Positions 52,624 to 61,508 of a stretch of 64,000 bases of DNA are shown here, one piece after another (the first letter of the stretch is position 1; the number at the start of each line of letters is the position of its first letter). The stretch lies in contig NZ_CAOJCN010000002.1 in assembly GCF_948329515.1 (NCBI RefSeq), positions 371,740 through 435,739 of the forward strand, in the 5' to 3' direction. The position numbers were made by a program, and so were the translations under genes. The notes beneath the pieces were generated by a model, which was not told where the DNA came from, made no database searches, and saw only the letters and a program-made list of their open reading frames with translations. The stretch is from Cohnella rhizoplanae. Its GTDB lineage: Bacteria > Bacillota > Bacilli > Paenibacillales > Paenibacillaceae.

Positions 52624-54182
52624 TGCGAACGCTGCTCATCGTCGACGACGAGAAAAACATACGCTGCGGTCTGAAGGCCATGATCGAGCGCCAGTACCGG
52701 GAGCGGTATGCCGTGTCGCTGGCCGCCGACGGGGCGGAGGCGCTGGCGTTCCTCGAGGAACGGCCGGTCGATATCCTGATTACGGACATCCGCATGCCCC
52801 GGATGGACGGCTTGACGCTCATCCGGCATGCGGCCGAGCTGTCCCCGAGGACGGCGGTCATCATCCTGAGCGGCCACGACGACTTCGGCTACGCCAAGGA
52901 AGCGATCAGATTCGATGTCCGGGAGTATCTGCTGAAGCCGATCGTCCGGGAGGAGATGTACGGCATTCTGGACAGAGTGGAGGAGGAACTGAACCGCGCC
53001 GAGGATGCGGAGAGCCGGTTAGGCGAAGCCGACCGGGTCCGGGAGGCGCTGCGGACGGCCCAGCTGAACTATATTTTCGTGCATCCCGCCGTCGAGCCTG
53101 CCGAAGCGGCCGAGCGCTGCCGGTCCGCGGGACTGCACAGCCTGGAGCCGGCCTTCCGCGTCGGCGCGCTCAAGTTCGCCGGCGACGGTCGGCAGAACGT
53201 GCTTGCGCAGGAGTACCTCGCGCGCAGCCGCGAAGGCCGCGCGTCGTTCCATCTGGAGGATCAGGACGGCTATCTGATTATATTGACCGGCGAGGCGGAG
53301 CTGTTCGACCGGTTGATGCTGTATTTGAAGGAGAAGAGCGTCTCCTCCGCCTACCATATCGGGCTCAGCCGCCGGAAGGAGCGGCTCGAGGAGATCCGCG
53401 CCGGCTACGCGGAGGCGCGGAGGGCCGCGGGCTACAGCTTGCTGCAGCCGCGCTGCGGCTCTTCGCTCATCCGGTACGAGAGCGTAATGGACAGGGAGGA
53501 CGTGCTGGAGGTGCCGGTCGACGACATCCGCAGGCTTGCCAATATGCTGGGGACGGACCGCGAGCCGGAGATGAAGGCGATACTGTTGCGGTTGTTCGAT
53601 TTGAAGAAGACGTCGGAGGTCTCGCTGGACTATTTGGAACGCCTCAGCAAGCTGCTGAACGAGATGGTGTTCGACGATGTGTTCCGCACCTACGGCGAAG
53701 AATCGCTGGAAATTTTGCGGCTGTATAAGCGAGTGGGCAGCATTTATCGCTTTTCGGACATTCACGAATATTTCCACCAGGCGGAAAATCTCCTGTTCCG
53801 GCTGAACGATTACGTCCGGACGGTTCGCTCGGCGCTGGCGGACAACCGGGAGATGAAGAAGGCCGTGGCCTACATCGAAGAACATTACGCGGAGGACCTG
53901 AATATGGCGACGGTGTCCAATCACGTGTCGCTGAATTACTCGTACTTCAGCGAGCTGTTCAAGGAATTCACGGGCCAGAGCTTCATCTCGTACGTCAAGG
54001 CCGTGCGGATCGCCAAGGCGAAGGAGCTGCTGGCGCGGACGGACGAGAAAATATACGAAATCGGGCAAAAGGTCGGCTTCGAAAACGCGAAGCAGTTCAA
54101 CCGCGTATTCCGGGAGCTCGAGGGCGTCCCGGCGTCCGAGTACCGCGCCAGGCGGCTGGCGGCCGGACATCCTGCGCGTTGA
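52623..54182 (+). CDS. Response regulator with AraC output (YesN family)
   Basis: This 519-residue protein has a receiver domain (residues 1-120) with Asp8/Asp9, phospho-acceptor Asp55 (TDIRMP) and Lys105 (LLKP), a middle linker domain, and a C-terminal AraC helix-turn-helix pair (NMATVSNHVSLNYSYFSELF; IYEIGQKVGFENAKQFNRVF, residues about 415-505). It is the partner of the YesM kinase just upstream and is predicted to activate the adjacent sugar ABC operon. A terminator follows. Confidence 0.93.
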   Translation: MRTLLIVDDEKNIRCGLKAMIERQYRERYAVSLAADGAEALAFLEERPVDILITDIRMPRMDGLTLIRHAAELSPRTAVIILSGHDDFGYAKEAIRFDVREYLLKPIVREEMYGILDRVEEELNRAEDAESRLGEADRVREALRTAQLNYIFVHPAVEPAEAAERCRSAGLHSLEPAFRVGALKFAGDGRQNVLAQEYLARSREGRASFHLEDQDGYLIILTGEAELFDRLMLYLKEKSVSSAYHIGLSRRKERLEEIRAGYAEARRAAGYSLLQPRCGSSLIRYESVMDREDVLEVPVDDIRRLANMLGTDREPEMKAILLRLFDLKKTSEVSLDYLERLSKLLNEMVFDDVFRTYGEESLEILRLYKRVGSIYRFSDIHEYFHQAENLLFRLNDYVRTVRSALADNREMKKAVAYIEEHYAEDLNMATVSNHVSLNYSYFSELFKEFTGQSFISYVKAVRIAKAKELLARTDEKIYEIGQKVGFENAKQFNRVFRELEGVPASEYRARRLAAGHPAR

Positions 54183-54210
54183 ACGGTACCGCGACCATAA
54201 GTAAGGATGA

Positions 54211-54255
54211 ACCGAGCGTACGCAGGAGACAGTTCCTGCCGCGCTCGGTTTTTTA
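54211..54255 (+). terminator. Intrinsic terminator of the YesM/YesN operon
   Basis: ACCGAGCG and CGCTCGGT arms, with an inner GCAGGA/TCCTGC pair, are followed directly by TTTTTTT. Confidence 0.85.
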
Positions 54256-54366
54256 TTGCGCGATGCGCCGGGAATATAAAACAAGCTTTTTTCCTCGTCC
54301 ATATGTCTTATTCCATTGCTTCTCGCTCGAATATACTGTTTTATCCTAAGAGAGGGAGTGTTCATA

Positions 54367-54741
54367 TTGGCAAATCGCGATATTCGCCTCACGCTTTGGT
54401 CCGGGACCAACTTTACCGGACGTCGAATTATATTTAGACGGGGAGGCGTCGCCGTCCGCGATCTGGGAGCGTTCCGGTACAACAACCTGCTGTCCAGCTT
54501 CCGGCTTCGCAACGTCGTACAGAGCGCCGAGGTCACGCTTGTCCTGTTTTCGCAGGTTAACTTTCAAGGCTCGTTCCGCGTGTTCCGCGGCAGCCAGAAC
54601 GTAGCGAACCTGGGCAGTCTCAACTTCAACAATGTGACGTCTTCGTTTGTTCTGGTCGGACGTAATCTGACGAACAACGAGATCTCGCGGATTCAGAGCT
54701 CGGGCAATCCGCCGCGCGACATCCTCGTGATCAGGCAGTAA
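54367..54741 (+). CDS. Beta/gamma-crystallin-like protein
   Basis: The TTG at 54367 follows GAGGGAG, giving 124 residues with no signal peptide. Two successive beta-sandwich halves share the pattern [IV]TL[WF]S..NF.G...[IV]FR.G...V.[DN]LG...NN..SSF.L, typical of beta/gamma-crystallin Greek-key motifs. The usual calcium ligands (N/D-x-S/T-S) appear as NNVTSSF in the second motif. Microbial members bind calcium and some are spore or coat proteins; that link is an inference. It is monocistronic with its own terminator. Confidence 0.65.
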   Translation: MANRDIRLTLWSGTNFTGRRIIFRRGGVAVRDLGAFRYNNLLSSFRLRNVVQSAEVTLVLFSQVNFQGSFRVFRGSQNVANLGSLNFNNVTSSFVLVGRNLTNNEISRIQSSGNPPRDILVIRQ

Positions 54742-54761
54742 TCCCGCTTCGCGCGGACCGG

Positions 54762-54794
54762 AGCCGGCATGCCCATTTGGGCTGCCGGCTTTTT
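54762..54794 (+). terminator. Intrinsic terminator of the crystallin-like gene
   Basis: AGCCGGCA/TGCCGGCT arms with an inner GCCC-ATTT-GGGC pair and one bulged T are followed by TTTTT. Confidence 0.82.
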
Positions 54795-54957
54795 CATGCG
54801 AATCTTTAGTCATGGGGATCCCGTAGCGCTTAGCGCTTAAGCGTAGCCACTTGATGGATTCCCTGATTCGAGCGGGTCAATCGACCTGGAGCGGGGGCGT
54901 TTTGTTTCGGAATGCGGTATAGTATAGCCTGAACATGTAAATGGCAGGTGTTTCTAA

Positions 54958-56052
54958 ATGGTCGGCTTTTATTTGTTTCCGATCTCCTACGCGTTTCTGA
55001 GCTTTCCGATCGCGGCCGCGATCTTCACCGTTCCGTTCCTGGTCGTGCAGTATCGTCGTCATGGCTATATCCACAAGTTCAGGGCACTGATGCTGTACCT
55101 CCTGCTGCTGTATCTGCTCAACGCCGTTTACCTGGTCTTGCTGCCGCTGCCGCAGTCGATTCATAATGCGCCCCTCGAGGCGGACTCGTATTTCCAGTGG
55201 ATACCGTTCCACTTCCTGGCCGACATCGTCCGGGAGACCGGCGTATCGTTCGGCCGTCCGTCGACGTACCCGCATTTGTTCGGCGAACGGGCGGTACTCC
55301 AGGTGGCGTTCAACGTGCTGCTGACGATCCCGTTCGGGCTGTTCCTGCGGTATTATCTGCGTGCCCGCTGGGCGCGGTGCCTGGTGCTCTCTTTGAGTCT
55401 GTCTCTCTTGTTCGAGACGACGCAGGTGACGGGCATCTATGGAATCTACGATTATCCGTACCGCCTGTTCGACGTCGACGATCTGATCACGAATACGCTC
55501 GGGGGCATGATCGGGTACGTCACGGCGGAATGGCTGGCGAGCCGCCTGCCCCGTATCGACCGGCTGGACGAAGGCGTCGACCTGGCCGCGAAGCGGGTAG
55601 GCTATACGCGGAGGCTGCTCGCGGCCGCGATCGACTGGTGCGTATTGCTGCCGGTCTGCGCCGTGCTGGCAGTGATGCGCGTTCCCTTTCTGTACGTCTA
55701 TCCGGCCGTCGTCATCGTTTATTTTATCGTCCTGCCCTGGATGACGAAGGGACGGACCGCCGGCAAGTGGGTCGTGCGCATTCGCTTGCGCGGCAAGGGA
55801 GACGGCGACCGTCCGTCGATCGGCGCGCTCGCCGTGCGGTACGGCTTGCTCTACCTGATCGCGGGCGGCGCCAATCTCGCGTATCCGGCCGTCGCCGTGC
55901 GGGATTTTCCCCCGCTCGCGCTCATTCCGTACGCCGTGGGGCTGTTCGCGATGAACGCATGGCTGGCGGTCCACCTGGTCCGGTGCTTTTTCAATCGCCG
56001 CCGCGCGCCGTTCCACGACAAGTGGAGCGATACCCGCCAGGTCGTCGGGTAA
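54958..56052 (+). CDS. VanZ-RDD fusion membrane protein
   Basis: This 364-residue protein has an N-terminal VanZ-like domain of about five helices (residues about 35-195; LPFG-type segment IPFGLFLRYYL, FETTQVTGIYG, FDVDDLITNTLGG) fused to an RDD domain (about 215-355; RRLLAAAIDWCVLLPV with the RDD Arg-Asp spacing, TKGRTAGKWVVRIRL). VanZ is linked to glycopeptide tolerance and RDD to ion or solute exchange, but neither role is fixed. The ATG follows GCAGGTG. It stands alone and converges on the DHA2 gene. Confidence 0.8.
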   Translation: MVGFYLFPISYAFLSFPIAAAIFTVPFLVVQYRRHGYIHKFRALMLYLLLLYLLNAVYLVLLPLPQSIHNAPLEADSYFQWIPFHFLADIVRETGVSFGRPSTYPHLFGERAVLQVAFNVLLTIPFGLFLRYYLRARWARCLVLSLSLSLLFETTQVTGIYGIYDYPYRLFDVDDLITNTLGGMIGYVTAEWLASRLPRIDRLDEGVDLAAKRVGYTRRLLAAAIDWCVLLPVCAVLAVMRVPFLYVYPAVVIVYFIVLPWMTKGRTAGKWVVRIRLRGKGDGDRPSIGALAVRYGLLYLIAGGANLAYPAVAVRDFPPLALIPYAVGLFAMNAWLAVHLVRCFFNRRRAPFHDKWSDTRQVVG

Positions 56053-56069
56053 TCGGGCAAGCCGGCAAA

Positions 56070-56109
56070 AAAAAGGATGAAGCAGCCCCTCGGCCGCTTC
56101 ATCCTTTTT
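56070..56109. terminator. Bidirectional terminator between converging genes
   Basis: AAAAAGGATGAAGC and GCTTCATCCTTTTT form a perfect 14-bp stem with a 12-base loop, giving a U-tract on both strands. It ends six bases before the DHA2 stop. Confidence 0.88.
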
Positions 56110-56114
56110 GATGT

Positions 56115-57605
56115 TTAAGCTTCCTGCGCCCTGGCCGCGGTCGGCCGCTCGGACAGGTCCCTCACCTCATGCGGATGATCCTTGCGCTTGATGAAGAAGG
56201 AGAGCAGCAGCCCGACGACGCCGATCGCTACGATAACCAGATAGGCGTCGTTGATGCCCTGGATCATCGCCTCCATCGACATATGCGCCTGATCCGTTCC
56301 GCCGGCGGCCGCCATCTCCGTATAGTGCGTCTTGGTCCGGTCCGTCATGACAGTGACCAACAGGGAGGTGCCGATGGCGCCGGCGACCTGCTTGATCGTA
56401 TTCGAGATCGCCGTGCCGTGGGCGCCGAGCCTCGGCGGCAATTGATTGAGGCCCGCCGTCGTGATCGGCATCAGGAACATCGCCATCCCGATCCGCCGGC
56501 CAGTCGACATGAGCACCAGATAGGTATAACTGGTCGAATCCGTCAAGTTCATGAAGCCGATCGTCGTGCCGATCGTGATCGCCATCCCGATGACGGACAG
56601 CCACTTGGCGCCGAACTTGTCGAACAGCCTGCCCGTGATCGGCATCATGAAGCCCATCAGGAGCGAACCCGGGAGCATGAGGAGACCGGACTCGAGCGCG
56701 GTATAGCCCCGCGCGTTCTGCAGATACAGCGGCAGCAGCATCATGTCCGCGTACATCATCATCGTGACGGCGATGTTGATGATCGTCGTCAGCGTGAACA
56801 TATCGTACTTGAACGCGCGCAGGTCGAGCAGCGGGTTGTGCGACGCCAGCTGACGCCACGTGAAGAGGCCCAGAGAGACGACGCCCGCGATCAGGTAAGC
56901 GAACACTTCCGCGCTCGACCATCCGAGGCTGCCTGCCCGGCTGAAGCCGAACAGGACGGCGCCGAATCCGATCGTGGACAGGACCACGCTGACCCTATCG
57001 ATTTTCGGGAAGGACCGCTCCGACACGTTGCGAAGATACACGAAGCCCAGGATAATGACGATGGCGACGAACGGCAGCATGCCGTAGAACATCGTTTCCC
57101 AAGGGAAATTCTCCAGGACGTATCCGGCGAGCGTCGGTCCGATCGCAGGCGCGAAGATGATGGCGAAGCCGACCATCCCCATGGCCGCGCCGCGCTTGTT
57201 CGGCGGGAACAGCGTCAGGATGACGTTCATCAGCAGCGGCATAATAATGCCTGCGCCGGCCGCCTGGATGAGGCGCCCCGTCAGCAGGACGGGGAAGCCC
57301 GAGGCGACGGCCGATACGAGCGTACCGACCAGGAAGATCATCATGGACGCCTGGAACAGCTCCCGGGTCGTGAACCGCTGCATTAAATAAGCCGTAATCG
57401 GAATCAATACGCCGTTCACCAGCATGTAGCCGGTGGTCAGCCATTGGGCCGTCGTCGCCGAGATATCGAAGTCGACCATCAATTCCGGCGTGGCGACGCT
57501 CATGATGGTCTGGTTCAACGTAGCGAGGAACGCCCCCAGAATCATAATGAACAGGATCGGCCCCTTGCGGATCGAACCGCTCTCTCCAGCCAAGTTTTTA
57601 CTCAC
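56115..57605 (-). CDS. DHA2-family (EmrB/QacA) multidrug exporter
   Basis: This roughly 497-residue MFS protein has 14 predicted helices and family blocks LGAFLATLNQTIMSVATPEL, WLTTGYMLV, GRLIQAAGAGI.MP and NKRGAAMG. It should export drugs by proton antiport. I prefer GTG 57605 (AAAGGG spaced nine bases upstream); ATG 57614 directly abuts AAAGGG, and GTG 57629 lies inside the palindromic operator. A TetR gene is divergent, so drug-induced derepression is likely. Confidence 0.88.
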   Translation of the reverse strand: MSKNLAGESGSIRKGPILFIMILGAFLATLNQTIMSVATPELMVDFDISATTAQWLTTGYMLVNGVLIPITAYLMQRFTTRELFQASMMIFLVGTLVSAVASGFPVLLTGRLIQAAGAGIIMPLLMNVILTLFPPNKRGAAMGMVGFAIIFAPAIGPTLAGYVLENFPWETMFYGMLPFVAIVIILGFVYLRNVSERSFPKIDRVSVVLSTIGFGAVLFGFSRAGSLGWSSAEVFAYLIAGVVSLGLFTWRQLASHNPLLDLRAFKYDMFTLTTIINIAVTMMMYADMMLLPLYLQNARGYTALESGLLMLPGSLLMGFMMPITGRLFDKFGAKWLSVIGMAITIGTTIGFMNLTDSTSYTYLVLMSTGRRIGMAMFLMPITTAGLNQLPPRLGAHGTAISNTIKQVAGAIGTSLLVTVMTDRTKTHYTEMAAAGGTDQAHMSMEAMIQGINDAYLVIVAIGVVGLLLSFFIKRKDHPHEVRDLSERPTAARAQEA

Positions 57606-57622
57606 TTGCGCCATCCCTTTCA

Positions 57623-57637
57623 AGTCCACGGTGGACT
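57623..57637. promoter_or_regulatory. Candidate TetR operator of the DHA2 exporter
   Basis: AGTCCAC-G-GTGGACT has perfect 7-bp arms. The half-site TTTAGTCC recurs at 57761-57768, nearer the divergent TetR gene. The site overlaps the 5' end of the exporter transcript, fitting repression. Confidence 0.65.
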
Positions 57638-57831
57638 AAATTTACACTCTGTAATATAATCAACACGGCATAAATTAGATTTTAACCGGATCGGCGCGGT
57701 TTGCAATCGACATTAATTCGCAATGTGTAAATTAGTCATCACTATTTTCATGATTTGTCGTTTAGTCCGGAGAAGTTCTACAGGTTTTGCGAAATGTGTA
57801 AGTTATGCCGCGGTGAAAGGGGATTTGAAGA

Positions 57832-58428
57832 ATGAATCAATCGACATCGCGCACGGATCCGCGTATCGTCCGCACGCGCCGGCTGCTGCGGGACGCCTTG
57901 GTGGAGCTGCTGGAGGAGATGGAGATCGAGAAAATATCGGTGAACCGTCTTGCCGAGCGGGCCACGATCAACCGAGTCACCTTTTACCTGCATTATCGGG
58001 ACATCCCGGACATGATGGAGAAGATGGCCGACGACATGATCGAAGACATCCGCGCGATTCTGCGCTTGAACGAGGCGAATCCGCTCGCGGACAAGGACGG
58101 GGAATGGCCGCTCATGGTGAATCTGCTCGAGCATATGGCGGAGCACTTCCGGTTCTACAAGGTCATCCTCGCGACCAAGCGGACGACGGTGTTCACGGAG
58201 CGTCTGCTTAAGCTGCTCTCTGACATGGTCATCGACCGCGTAGAGCGTCCGGAGGGAGAGGCGGGTCTCGCGGCTACGGGGATCAAGCGGGATATCGCCG
58301 TCTGGTACGGGTCCTCGGCACTGATCGGCACGATCATCGCCTGGCTGCGCGCGGACATGCCGTATACGCCGCAGTTCATGGCCAAGCAGTTCTCGCTGCT
58401 GCGGCGTGAGCATTTGCCCAAGAGGTGA
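57832..58428 (+). CDS. TetR-family regulator of the DHA2 exporter
   Basis: This 198-residue protein has an N-terminal TetR helix-turn-helix (TRRLLRDALVELLEE, ISVNRLAERATINRVTFYLHY split; residues about 12-58) and a C-terminal TetR_C_33-like domain with WYGSSALIGTIIAWL. The ATG lies after GAAAGGGG and a second GAAG. It is divergent from the drug exporter, with a perfect palindrome in between, and likely represses it. Confidence 0.87.
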   Translation: MNQSTSRTDPRIVRTRRLLRDALVELLEEMEIEKISVNRLAERATINRVTFYLHYRDIPDMMEKMADDMIEDIRAILRLNEANPLADKDGEWPLMVNLLEHMAEHFRFYKVILATKRTTVFTERLLKLLSDMVIDRVERPEGEAGLAATGIKRDIAVWYGSSALIGTIIAWLRADMPYTPQFMAKQFSLLRREHLPKR

Positions 58429-58443
58429 TCGATGAGACGGCTG

Positions 58444-58612
58444 CTAGTATACGTGTTTCCGCTGCCACCAATAGCTGAACAGGAAGAGCGAGGCCTCGGT
58501 CAAGAGCTTGGCCGCGAGCAGCGGAAAAGGCAGAACTGACGATGCGCGCGCCCGCGACGGAGACGAGCAGGTTGGGAGTCACCCGCTGCAGCAGGAATGC
58601 TGAATGCGTATG
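58444..58612 (-). pseudogene. GtrA-family membrane protein remnant
   Basis: On the minus strand two adjacent frames read like parts of one GtrA-like protein. One gives QRVTPNLLVSVAGARIVSS; a shifted frame gives AAKLLTEASLFLFSYWWQR followed by KHVY and a TAG stop at 58444-58446, the typical GtrA ending. No start codon or N-terminal helices exist, the hairpin at 58626-58675 cuts in from the 5' side, and a frameshift or deletion joins the parts. GtrA proteins are small flippase-like partners of glycosyltransferases. Confidence 0.55.
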
Positions 58613-58625
58613 GGCGTGAGAAAGC

Positions 58626-58675
58626 AAAAAAATCGCTCTTCGATAGCCGAATCGGCTGTGCGAAAAGCGATTTTT
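58626..58675 (-). terminator. Intrinsic terminator after the AraC gene
   Basis: AAAAATCGCT and AGCGATTTTT arms with inner TTCG/CGAA and AGCCGA...TCGGCT pairs make a long hairpin with A/T runs on both sides, so it may work in both directions. It begins nine bases after the AraC stop. Confidence 0.82.
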
Positions 58676-58683
58676 ATCCAATC

Positions 58684-59484
58684 TCAGAGGCTCGCGCCCT
58701 TCTGCTGCTCCTCCCGGTACTGGCGGGGAGACAGCCCGTAGCGCATCCGGAACTGACGGTGAAAATACGTGTAGCTGTTGAAGCCGCAGGAGCCGGCGAC
58801 CGCGTCGAGCGTCATCGAGGTGTGCCGGATCCGCTCGCAGGCGACGGCGAGACGGGCTTCGATCGCATAGCTCATGATCGACTGGTTGAAGCTTCGCTTG
58901 AACAGCGAGACCGTCCGCGAGATGCTGATGCCCGCGTGCTTCGCGATCTGCTCTAGCGTGAGCGGCTCCGTGGCGTGCTGATCGATGTAGCGCTTGATGC
59001 CGTATGCGGTGTACGCGGGACTGGACGCCTTCTCCGGTCCCGCCGTCTCGTACAGGCGCTGCAGCGTCAGGCAAAACGCGCGAAGCGTGTAGTCGGTCAG
59101 CTCGCTGCCCGCACCGCCCGCGATGAGCGTCTCCTTTTCGAGCCGGCTCCATAGCTTCAGCAGCTCGTCGTCGAGCGGGATGGACGTCTTCCGGGGAGGC
59201 GCGAAGCCATCCCACCAGCGGTCGACCCAGGAGCCGGTGCAGATGACGTAATAATCGATGCTGTTATCCTTCAGGATGAGCTCGTACGGATCTCCGGGAC
59301 GGAACATCAGCAGGTCGCCCGGCACGATCCGGACGAACGCGCCGTCGATCAGCGCTTCGCAGCCGCCGCTCGTCTGGAGCCGGATGATATAGGTGCCGAG
59401 CCGCTGGCAGGGATACCTCGAACGCCGCTTGTGATGCGCCATGCCGACGTACAGCGGATCGGCGCGCATAGGCGTATCCGACAT
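58684..59484 (-). CDS. AraC-family regulator (isomerase-linked)
   Basis: The start at 59484 follows AAGGAGGT, giving 266 residues. The N-terminal cupin (QTSGGCEALIDG, VPGDLLMFRPGDPYEL) is an arabinose-type sensor. The C-terminus has two helix-turn-helix motifs (LEQIAKHAGISISRTVSLFKR; LDAVAGSCGFNSYTYFHRQF split, residues about 170-255). It lies 86 bases downstream of a sugar isomerase gene on the same strand and is probably co-transcribed, so it likely regulates the surrounding sugar pathway. Confidence 0.85.
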   Translation of the reverse strand: MSDTPMRADPLYVGMAHHKRRSRYPCQRLGTYIIRLQTSGGCEALIDGAFVRIVPGDLLMFRPGDPYELILKDNSIDYYVICTGSWVDRWWDGFAPPRKTSIPLDDELLKLWSRLEKETLIAGGAGSELTDYTLRAFCLTLQRLYETAGPEKASSPAYTAYGIKRYIDQHATEPLTLEQIAKHAGISISRTVSLFKRSFNQSIMSYAIEARLAVACERIRHTSMTLDAVAGSCGFNSYTYFHRQFRMRYGLSPRQYREEQQKGASL

Positions 59485-59570
59485 CGGGACGACCTCCTTC
59501 GATTCATGCTTCGGGAGCCCGCCCCCCTCCGGAGCCTCCGACCCGGTTCCGACAGACGGCCGGCCGCGTC

Positions 59571-60326
59571 TCAGTATCCGCGCGCGGTGAGCCACTCCCT
59601 GCTGATGCTCACGCTGTCGAGCGCGGGACCGGCGCAGTCGTCCTGCTCCACGATGAGCCATTCCGTGCCGACGGCTTCGGCTGCGGCCAGGACGGCGGGC
59701 AGGTCCATGTCGCCGCGGCCGAGCTCCACCGTCTCGACGGAGCCGTCCGCGGACTTGCGCATATCCTTCAGATGGATCAGGGGCACGCGCCACGCGTACT
59801 TTTGCAGATATTCGACCGGATCGCAGCCGGCATGCGCGACCCAGCATACGTCGAGCTCGCTCTTCATGAATGCCGGAGAGGTGCGGCCGAAGAACGCGTC
59901 GAACCAGCGCTCGTCCTCGTACGTCTCCGTGAATTCGACGGCGTGATTGTGGAAGCCGAATACGATGCCTTTATCCGCGAATCGCTTGCCGCATTCCTCG
60001 AAAAACGCGGCGGCCTCGGGCAGGGGCATCCGCTCCGACGCGGCGATCCCGGGACAGACGACGTAACGGCTGCCGAGCGCCAGGTTCATGGCGATCTCCT
60101 CCTCCAGATGATGGCGGAGGCGGTTCACGTTGACATGACTGCTGACCGTCGTCAGCGACAGCCGGTCCATCAGGTCCCGCAGACGTTCCGGGCCGTAGCC
60201 GTAATAGCCGGCAAACTCGACTCCCGCATACCCGATCTCGGCCACCTTCCCCATGACCGTCTCGAAGTCCCTCTCCAGCTCGTCCCTTAACGTATACAAT
60301 TGCAGTCCGACAGGCAGTTTCTTCAT
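59571..60326 (-). CDS. Sugar phosphate isomerase/epimerase (xylose isomerase-like TIM barrel)
   Basis: This 251-residue AP endonuclease 2-type TIM barrel starts MKKLPVGLQLYTLRDE. Conserved positions of the family metal site are visible: the Glu in GVEFAG, FGFHNHAVEF near residue 125, ELDVCWVAHAG near 160, HLKDMR near 190 and EQDD near the C-terminus. Members interconvert or epimerise keto-sugars and inositol derivatives. The substrate is not known. A TATAAT -10-like box lies upstream near 60372-60377. Confidence 0.85.
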   Translation of the reverse strand: MKKLPVGLQLYTLRDELERDFETVMGKVAEIGYAGVEFAGYYGYGPERLRDLMDRLSLTTVSSHVNVNRLRHHLEEEIAMNLALGSRYVVCPGIAASERMPLPEAAAFFEECGKRFADKGIVFGFHNHAVEFTETYEDERWFDAFFGRTSPAFMKSELDVCWVAHAGCDPVEYLQKYAWRVPLIHLKDMRKSADGSVETVELGRGDMDLPAVLAAAEAVGTEWLIVEQDDCAGPALDSVSISREWLTARGY

Positions 60327-60455
60327 GTTCGCATCCTCCGTATTCGCAGCTTGTTCGCGTATTTCCTCTATTATAAGAGCGCTTGCAGCGGCGCGGATAT
60401 AAAGGATGTCATTAAAACATGAACGATCTGACTGCTCGGGGCGCGGGCATAGGCC

Positions 60456-61352
60456 TCAAGTCTGATGCTTGCGATAATCGCCGGGCGTAAGTCCGGTATG
60501 CTTTTTGAACGTCCGGTTGAAGTGGCTGATGTGATTGTATCCCGCGCGTGCCGCGATCTCGGTCACGCTCAGGTCCGTTCCCCGCAGCAGCTCCATGGCG
60601 GATTGGATGCGCAGCGCGGACAGCAGCTCGATATACGACTTGCCCTTCACCAGCTTCAGCAGATTGCTGAAGTACGACGGCGCCATGAGCGCCCTGGCCG
60701 CCATGTCCTCCAGATGCAGCTCCTCGTCATAGTGGCGTTCCATATATTCGATCGTTTCGAAAAACGCTTTGCGGTGATGGGCGACCTGCTGCCGCTCGCG
60801 CGAGCTCTCCGCGCCGGAATAGCGCTTATACTGCCGGCAAGTGAGCACGAGGAGCTTGAGCAGCTCGGCCCGGATCGCGAGCCGATACCCTTCCTCCTTG
60901 TCCGTCCATTCGGCGACGATGACGTCCAGCAGGTTCTCGACCACGGCCTGCGCGGGCAGGGGCAGCGTCATCTTGGGCATCAGATCGGCCTCGGCGATGA
61001 GCGGACGGATGAAGGCGAAGTCCACGAACGTCTCGATGCTGGCGAGATCCCTGAAGCTCTCATGGATCGCATGGGGCATGAAGTCGACCTGGATCATGAC
61101 GAAGTCCATCGCGTCCCGCCGCTCGAGCCGGTGCTCCTGGTAAGGGGGGATCGAGAATAAGTCTCCCTTGGTCAGCACATGCCGTTGTCCGCCCGCCCAG
61201 TGCAGGCAGCTGCCTGAGCGCATGTAGCACAGCTGCATATGCTCGTGGGCGTGCAGGACCGCGTTCATCGTCTCCGGGCGCCGGACCTCGATCTTGAACG
61301 GGAACGCGTCGTCGAGCATTTCTTTGGAACCGTATATCGGATAATCGGGCAT
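60456..61352 (-). CDS. AraC-family regulator (divergent from isomerase/dehydrogenase genes)
   Basis: The ATG at 61352 follows GGAGGT, giving 298 residues; the very long frame upstream is antisense to the next gene. A cupin sensor (HAHEHMQLCYMRSGS, GDLFSIPPYQEHRLE) precedes a two-part helix-turn-helix (LEDMAARALMAPSYFSNLLK; VTEIAARAGYNHISHFNRTF). It faces away from the isomerase and dehydrogenase genes across a 156-base divergent region and likely activates them. Confidence 0.86.
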   Translation of the reverse strand: MPDYPIYGSKEMLDDAFPFKIEVRRPETMNAVLHAHEHMQLCYMRSGSCLHWAGGQRHVLTKGDLFSIPPYQEHRLERRDAMDFVMIQVDFMPHAIHESFRDLASIETFVDFAFIRPLIAEADLMPKMTLPLPAQAVVENLLDVIVAEWTDKEEGYRLAIRAELLKLLVLTCRQYKRYSGAESSRERQQVAHHRKAFFETIEYMERHYDEELHLEDMAARALMAPSYFSNLLKLVKGKSYIELLSALRIQSAMELLRGTDLSVTEIAARAGYNHISHFNRTFKKHTGLTPGDYRKHQT

Positions 61353-61508
61353 AAGACCTCCGCAGCGTCTCGTTCTATACTCTCCATGGTACACGGATTC
61401 TCGGAAATGTTCAAAAGAAGCGCGGAAAAAGGAAGGCGCTTTCGCCGGCGGCCCTGCCATAATCATCATGTCCGATCGCATGCGACGGAATGGAGAGGAG
61501 GGTGCGTC

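Noticed and set aside
60372..60390. Cre-like sequence TGCAAGCGCTCTTA (reverse strand) before the isomerase gene
   Set aside because: It has two mismatches at fixed cre positions, too weak next to the perfect site at 22937.
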